Shown piece by piece: positions 43,256 through 45,764 of a stretch of 45,764 bases of DNA. The translations under genes and the position numbers were made by a program. This DNA is from Bryobacterales bacterium (GTDB taxonomy: Bacteria; Acidobacteriota; Terriglobia; Bryobacterales; Bryobacteraceae). The notes below the pieces were generated by a model. That model did not search any database and was not told the DNA's origin. It was given only the letters and a program-made list of their open reading frames with translations. The stretch is taken from positions 1 to 45,764 of the forward strand of contig PLEX01000171.1 of assembly GCA_003136575.1 (NCBI GenBank), written 5' to 3'. Every line of letters starts with the position of its first letter. Within the stretch, counting starts at the first letter, position 1.

Positions 43256-43733
43256 CCTCCGGGCAACCCTGCGTTTGTTGAGCGGACATCACATCGATTT
43301 CGTCCTTGTGGACGGGATCGCGGCGGTGTTGCATGGGGTTCCGGTTAATACCTAACGATATCGACATCACGCACTCCCGCGACTCCGCAAATATACAACG
43401 GCTTCTCTTGTTGCTCGAGACAATGGACGCGATCTTTCGAATCCAGCCCGACCGGCGGCTGAAACCGAACTCCAGCCACCTGTCCGGGCAAGGACACGTC
43501 AATCTCATCACCCGCTTCGGGCACCTCGATCTGCTCTGCACCATCGGCGATGGGTTCTCCTACGAGCAGCTTCTTCCATACTCCGAAAGCTGGATCTGGA
43601 CGAAGGCCTTTCCATCAGGATACTGTCTCTGGAGAAGCTGATCGAATTGAAGGAACAATCGGCGAGCCAGAAGGACGTGGCGATGCTCCCCCTTTTGCGC
43701 CGGGCGCTCGAGGAAAGGCGTTTCGGTCAATAG
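43242..43733 (+). pseudogene. Nucleotidyltransferase-like gene, copy 2 (two frameshifts)
   Basis: Starts MPEGNLRATLRLLSGHHIDF, VLVDGIAAVLHGVPVNT, then a stop caused by an extra A (CCTAACGAT instead of CCTACGAT near 43356). In the next frame it continues YDIDITHSRDSANIQRLLLL, HLSGQGHVNLITRFGHLDLL and YEQLLPYSESW; a second shift near 43596 leads to LDLDEGLSIRILSLEKLIEL and ends LPLLRRALEERRFGQ at 43733. All pieces together give a complete protein of about 160 residues of the family, including the D-x-D pattern in YDIDI. Non-functional as it stands. Confidence 0.8.
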
Positions 43734-43881
43734 CGAGTTCAAGCCATTCCAACACCACCTGGCCGCGAGCAGACGAAGTTCGTCGTTCGTCCTTACCTCA
43801 GGAACGAGGACTTGCGACAGGCGCTACCGCCGGCCTCACACAGAGAAAGAAGGCGCAGGCCAAAGGCCTACGCCCCAAGGT

Positions 43882-45009
43882 TTACGGGCGGCCACCGGCA
43901 GGATGGATCACATCGTCGATCGGGGCGCCGCTCGCCGGAACCGTCGCGTGGTAGTCCTCGCCCAACAGCGCGGTCAACGTCGCCGCGATTTGGCTTTGCT
44001 TAACGGGCGCGATGTTGGCGCGTTCGCCCAGCGCGGGAGTGTCGGGGCCGAGGAATGCCATCCAGATGTATTTCGACTCAGGTATCTTCTGCCCGTGGCT
44101 CCGCCACTCCGAGCCCACGCCCCGGCCGTGATCGGGTGAAAAGATCAGAGCCGTTACGCCGCGATACTCCGCCATCGATTGCAATGTTTCCCAAAGTGTT
44201 TTCAGATACTGGTCGGCACGCTGCGTGGAGCGCAGATACTCGCCGTACTTACCGGCGTGAGCCCAGTCGTCCGTCTCGCCTAAGGACAGATACATCAAGC
44301 GCGGACGGCGTTGTTTCAGGTATTCGAGGGCGGTATGGAAGGTGAGGTTATCGAAGGGTTCGTCATCCCAGTCGCGCGGCGAATCGGCCTTGAGATCGTT
44401 CAGGGTTTTCATCACCGGGTTTCCCGCAAAGCCTTCCATCGGATCGTATCCGGCGTTGACCGGGAAGCCGGCGCGGGGAGCGTTGAAGATGAACGGGAAG
44501 ACGTCCCATGCGCCGAATGCGGCCACCTTGCCTTTGAAACTCGGCTTGCCGTGGAGCCATTCGAGAACGGTCACGTTGGGGTTGTATTTCTTGTCGTTGC
44601 TGTCGATGCGGGGATCGGCGGCGCCCGTGAGGCTTTCGTTGTAGCCCGGGTAGGAGAAGTTGAGGCCGTTGGTGACGGAGGCCTCCGAACCGAGCATGCG
44701 GTTGCCATAGAGCTGGCCGTCTTTCGCTACCTTCGTCCACAGGAAAGGCATAAGGGCTTTGCGGCGGTCTTCGGCCGATTCGCGCCAGAAGTCTTTCTTC
44801 AGGGCCTCGGGATTCGAGACGCCGTTTTCCTTGTTCATGAGCGCCGGTTCGGCACCCTGAAAGACTTCCTGCCAGCGGAGTCCATCAGTCATCACCCAGA
44901 TGACGCGCTGCGTCTTGTGGGCCGCAAGCGATTGACCGTGAAGCGACAAGGACGCGACGCAGGCGAGCGCGGCAATCGCCCGGATGGTTCGGTTTCGTTG
45001 ATTTCTCAC
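43882..45009 (-). CDS. Exported alkaline-phosphatase-superfamily (phosphodiesterase-like) protein
   Basis: A 375-residue exported protein of the type I phosphodiesterase/nucleotide pyrophosphatase kind. The start MRNQRNRTIRAIAALACVAS with LSLHGQ is a signal peptide. The conserved core is visible as VIWVMTDGLRWQEVFQGAE (first metal Asp), the nucleophile region SEASVTNGLNFSYPGYNESL, LSLGETDDWAHAGKYGEY and LIFSPDHGRG (DHG metal site). GTG at 45009 has an AGGA site 5 bases upstream and is preferred over a TTG at 45045. Substrate unknown. Confidence 0.85.
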   Translation of the reverse strand: MRNQRNRTIRAIAALACVASLSLHGQSLAAHKTQRVIWVMTDGLRWQEVFQGAEPALMNKENGVSNPEALKKDFWRESAEDRRKALMPFLWTKVAKDGQLYGNRMLGSEASVTNGLNFSYPGYNESLTGAADPRIDSNDKKYNPNVTVLEWLHGKPSFKGKVAAFGAWDVFPFIFNAPRAGFPVNAGYDPMEGFAGNPVMKTLNDLKADSPRDWDDEPFDNLTFHTALEYLKQRRPRLMYLSLGETDDWAHAGKYGEYLRSTQRADQYLKTLWETLQSMAEYRGVTALIFSPDHGRGVGSEWRSHGQKIPESKYIWMAFLGPDTPALGERANIAPVKQSQIAATLTALLGEDYHATVPASGAPIDDVIHPAGGRP

Positions 45010-45057
45010 TCGTCCTATCGTAGGGTAGCGACGGTCAATTCGCAATGTAAAATATAT

Positions 45058-45086
45058 TTGACATTTAGTATATTCTAGCTTACTCT
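45058..45086 (+). promoter_or_regulatory. Sigma-70-like promoter for the membrane protein/XRE pair
   Basis: TTGACA (45058-45063), 17-bp spacer, TACTCT (45081-45086), in an AT-rich gap; the GAGGAG ribosome-binding site (45094-45099) and ATG (45105) follow. Confidence 0.65.
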
Positions 45087-45104
45087 GTGTATGAGGAGAT
45101 CATC

Positions 45105-45461
45105 ATGAACCTGTCATATCAGGAAAAAAGCACTTGGGGATCGTTGGTGGCTACGCTGGCCGTCTATGGCGTGTATTTCGGGTCGGGAGCGCGGGGCAGT
45201 CTGATCGGGACGATTATCTTGCTGGTGATCGTTCAGATCGTCTGCCAGATCGCCATTGCAGTGGTTGCGAGGCCGGAACCGAGAGATGAGCGCGACCGGG
45301 CGATTGAGAGCAAAGGATGGAGAAACGGCTACGTGTTATTAGTAACCGGGACGCTCGTTTGCATGTTGGCGCCGACGGCGCGATCGCTTTTGCTCGCGCT
45401 GGTGGTTTCGGAAGTGGCTAAGTCCGCGTCGCAGCTTTACTACTACCGGCGGGGTTTATAG
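45105..45461 (+). CDS. Small integral membrane protein linked to an XRE regulator
   Basis: A 118-residue protein with about four hydrophobic segments: [54 protein letters not shown] and [15 protein letters not shown]. The loop [20 protein letters not shown] is typical of DUF2178-like proteins that sit before YozG-like XRE regulators. The ATG at 45105 has GAGGAG 5 bases upstream, which I prefer over the GTG at 45087. Its TAG overlaps the GTG of the regulator gene (TAGTG), so they are co-translated. Confidence 0.85.
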   Translation: MNLSYQEKSTWGSLVATLAVYGVYFGSGARGSLIGTIILLVIVQIVCQIAIAVVARPEPRDERDRAIESKGWRNGYVLLVTGTLVCMLAPTARSLLLALVVSEVAKSASQLYYYRRGL

Positions 45462-45685
45462 TGTCCGGCGGCGCGATTCGCAACAGGATCCGCGCGCTGC
45501 GCTTCCATGCGTCGGAGATGACCCAGCAGGGTCTGGCCGAACGGATCGGCGTGACGCGGCAGACTGTCATCGCGATCGAGCAGGGCAAGTATTCGCCGTC
45601 GCTCGAAGTGGCGTTCCGGATAGCGGCCGTTTTCGGTGTACCGTTGGATGAGGTCTTCCAGTATGAGCCGCCCGTCACGACGTAG
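45461..45685 (+). CDS. XRE-family (YozG-like) transcriptional regulator
   Basis: A 74-residue single helix-turn-helix protein: [40 protein letters not shown] (recognition helix) and [20 protein letters not shown]. Length and arrangement fit the small YozG-like group. It starts with GTG overlapping the stop of the membrane-protein gene; the pair likely senses a membrane condition and autoregulates, but this is inference. A palindrome sits 19 bases after its stop. Confidence 0.9.
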   Translation: MSGGAIRNRIRALRFHASEMTQQGLAERIGVTRQTVIAIEQGKYSPSLEVAFRIAAVFGVPLDEVFQYEPPVTT

Positions 45686-45703
45686 CACGATAGAAGAGCA
45701 AGA

Positions 45704-45761
45704 GCCGCCGGACGGGGCGCCTGACATCGGAGGAATCACCTGTTCAGCCGGGTCCGGCGGC
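45704..45761. repeat. Large hairpin element, copy B
   Basis: Arms GCCGCCGGAC (45704-45713) and GTCCGGCGGC (45752-45761) are perfectly complementary, with a 38-base interior that can form an inner CTGA/TCAG stem. The left side GCCGCCGGACGGGGCGCC and the interior CGGAGGAAT match copy A at 15822-15878 (GCCGCCGGACGGGCGCC, CGGAGGGAT), and the total span is 58 versus 57 bases. A dispersed palindromic element is likely; it ends near the window edge. Confidence 0.5.
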
Positions 45762-45764
45762 GTA

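Noticed and set aside
1-45764. CRISPR arrays, rRNA and intact insertion sequences
   Set aside because: No regularly spaced repeats, no rRNA signature sequences and no transposase reading frames were seen on either strand.

Overview
The window reads as chromosome of a GC-rich soil Acidobacteriota of the Solibacter/Bryobacter group (inference). Three secreted proteins end in the Solibacter-type C-terminal domain (TIGR03437-like). There are also two large membrane serine/threonine kinases (one with TolB-like repeats, one with TPRs behind an ECF sigma factor), a sulfatase, several Tat- or Sec-exported enzymes, and many GTG/TTG starts. I found no rRNA, tRNA, CRISPR array or intact transposase.

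Layout. 1-5.1 kb: end of a secreted protein gene, an RlmA-like methyltransferase, an exported amidohydrolase, a frameshifted Rpn-like remnant and a PASTA-less kinase with a TolB-like sensor. 5.1-6.0 kb: graveyard with a HigA antitoxin tail and a secreted-protein pseudogene. 6.0-13.2 kb: sulfatase, then two paralogous secreted gluzincin/TPR proteins flanking an AtuA (DUF1446) pair; the first paralogue has lost its catalytic Glu. 13.3-17.1 kb: housekeeping genes on the minus strand (dtd-purM-purN; greA-CDP-alcohol phosphotransferase) around a small basic protein with its own promoter and terminator. 17.2-27.8 kb: a long minus-strand run with an ABC-2 transporter/GldG-like/DUF4340 cassette, the NAD salvage pair pncB-pncA, and two paralogous Solibacter-domain proteins. 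28-30 kb: a hypothetical gene, a BrnT/BrnA toxin-antitoxin pair and thiE. 30-37 kb: secreted protein, ECF sigma/kinase pair, two secreted proteins. 37-41.6 kb: broken second thiE fused to two APC amino-acid permeases, then a beta-lactamase-fold hydrolase. 41.7-43.7 kb: second graveyard with Uma2, a serine-resolvase remnant and two decayed copies of a small-protein/nucleotidyltransferase-like module. 43.9-45.8 kb: alkaline-phosphatase-superfamily protein, membrane protein and XRE regulator.

How it fits together. Two themes stand out. One is secretion and surface sensing: Solibacter-domain proteins, NHL repeats, exported hydrolases and kinases. The other is decay of toxin-antitoxin-type genes: Rpn, HigA, Uma2, the NTase module and a resolvase are all broken, and only BrnTA looks intact. 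The most striking structure is a duplicated thiE-permease segment with reciprocal decay: copy 1 (about 29.4-30.2 kb) keeps thiE and has lost the permease, while copy 2 (about 37.0-38.9 kb) keeps the permease and has lost thiE, yet their junction stays nearly identical over about 245 bp. All family names come from reading motifs by eye, without database searches.
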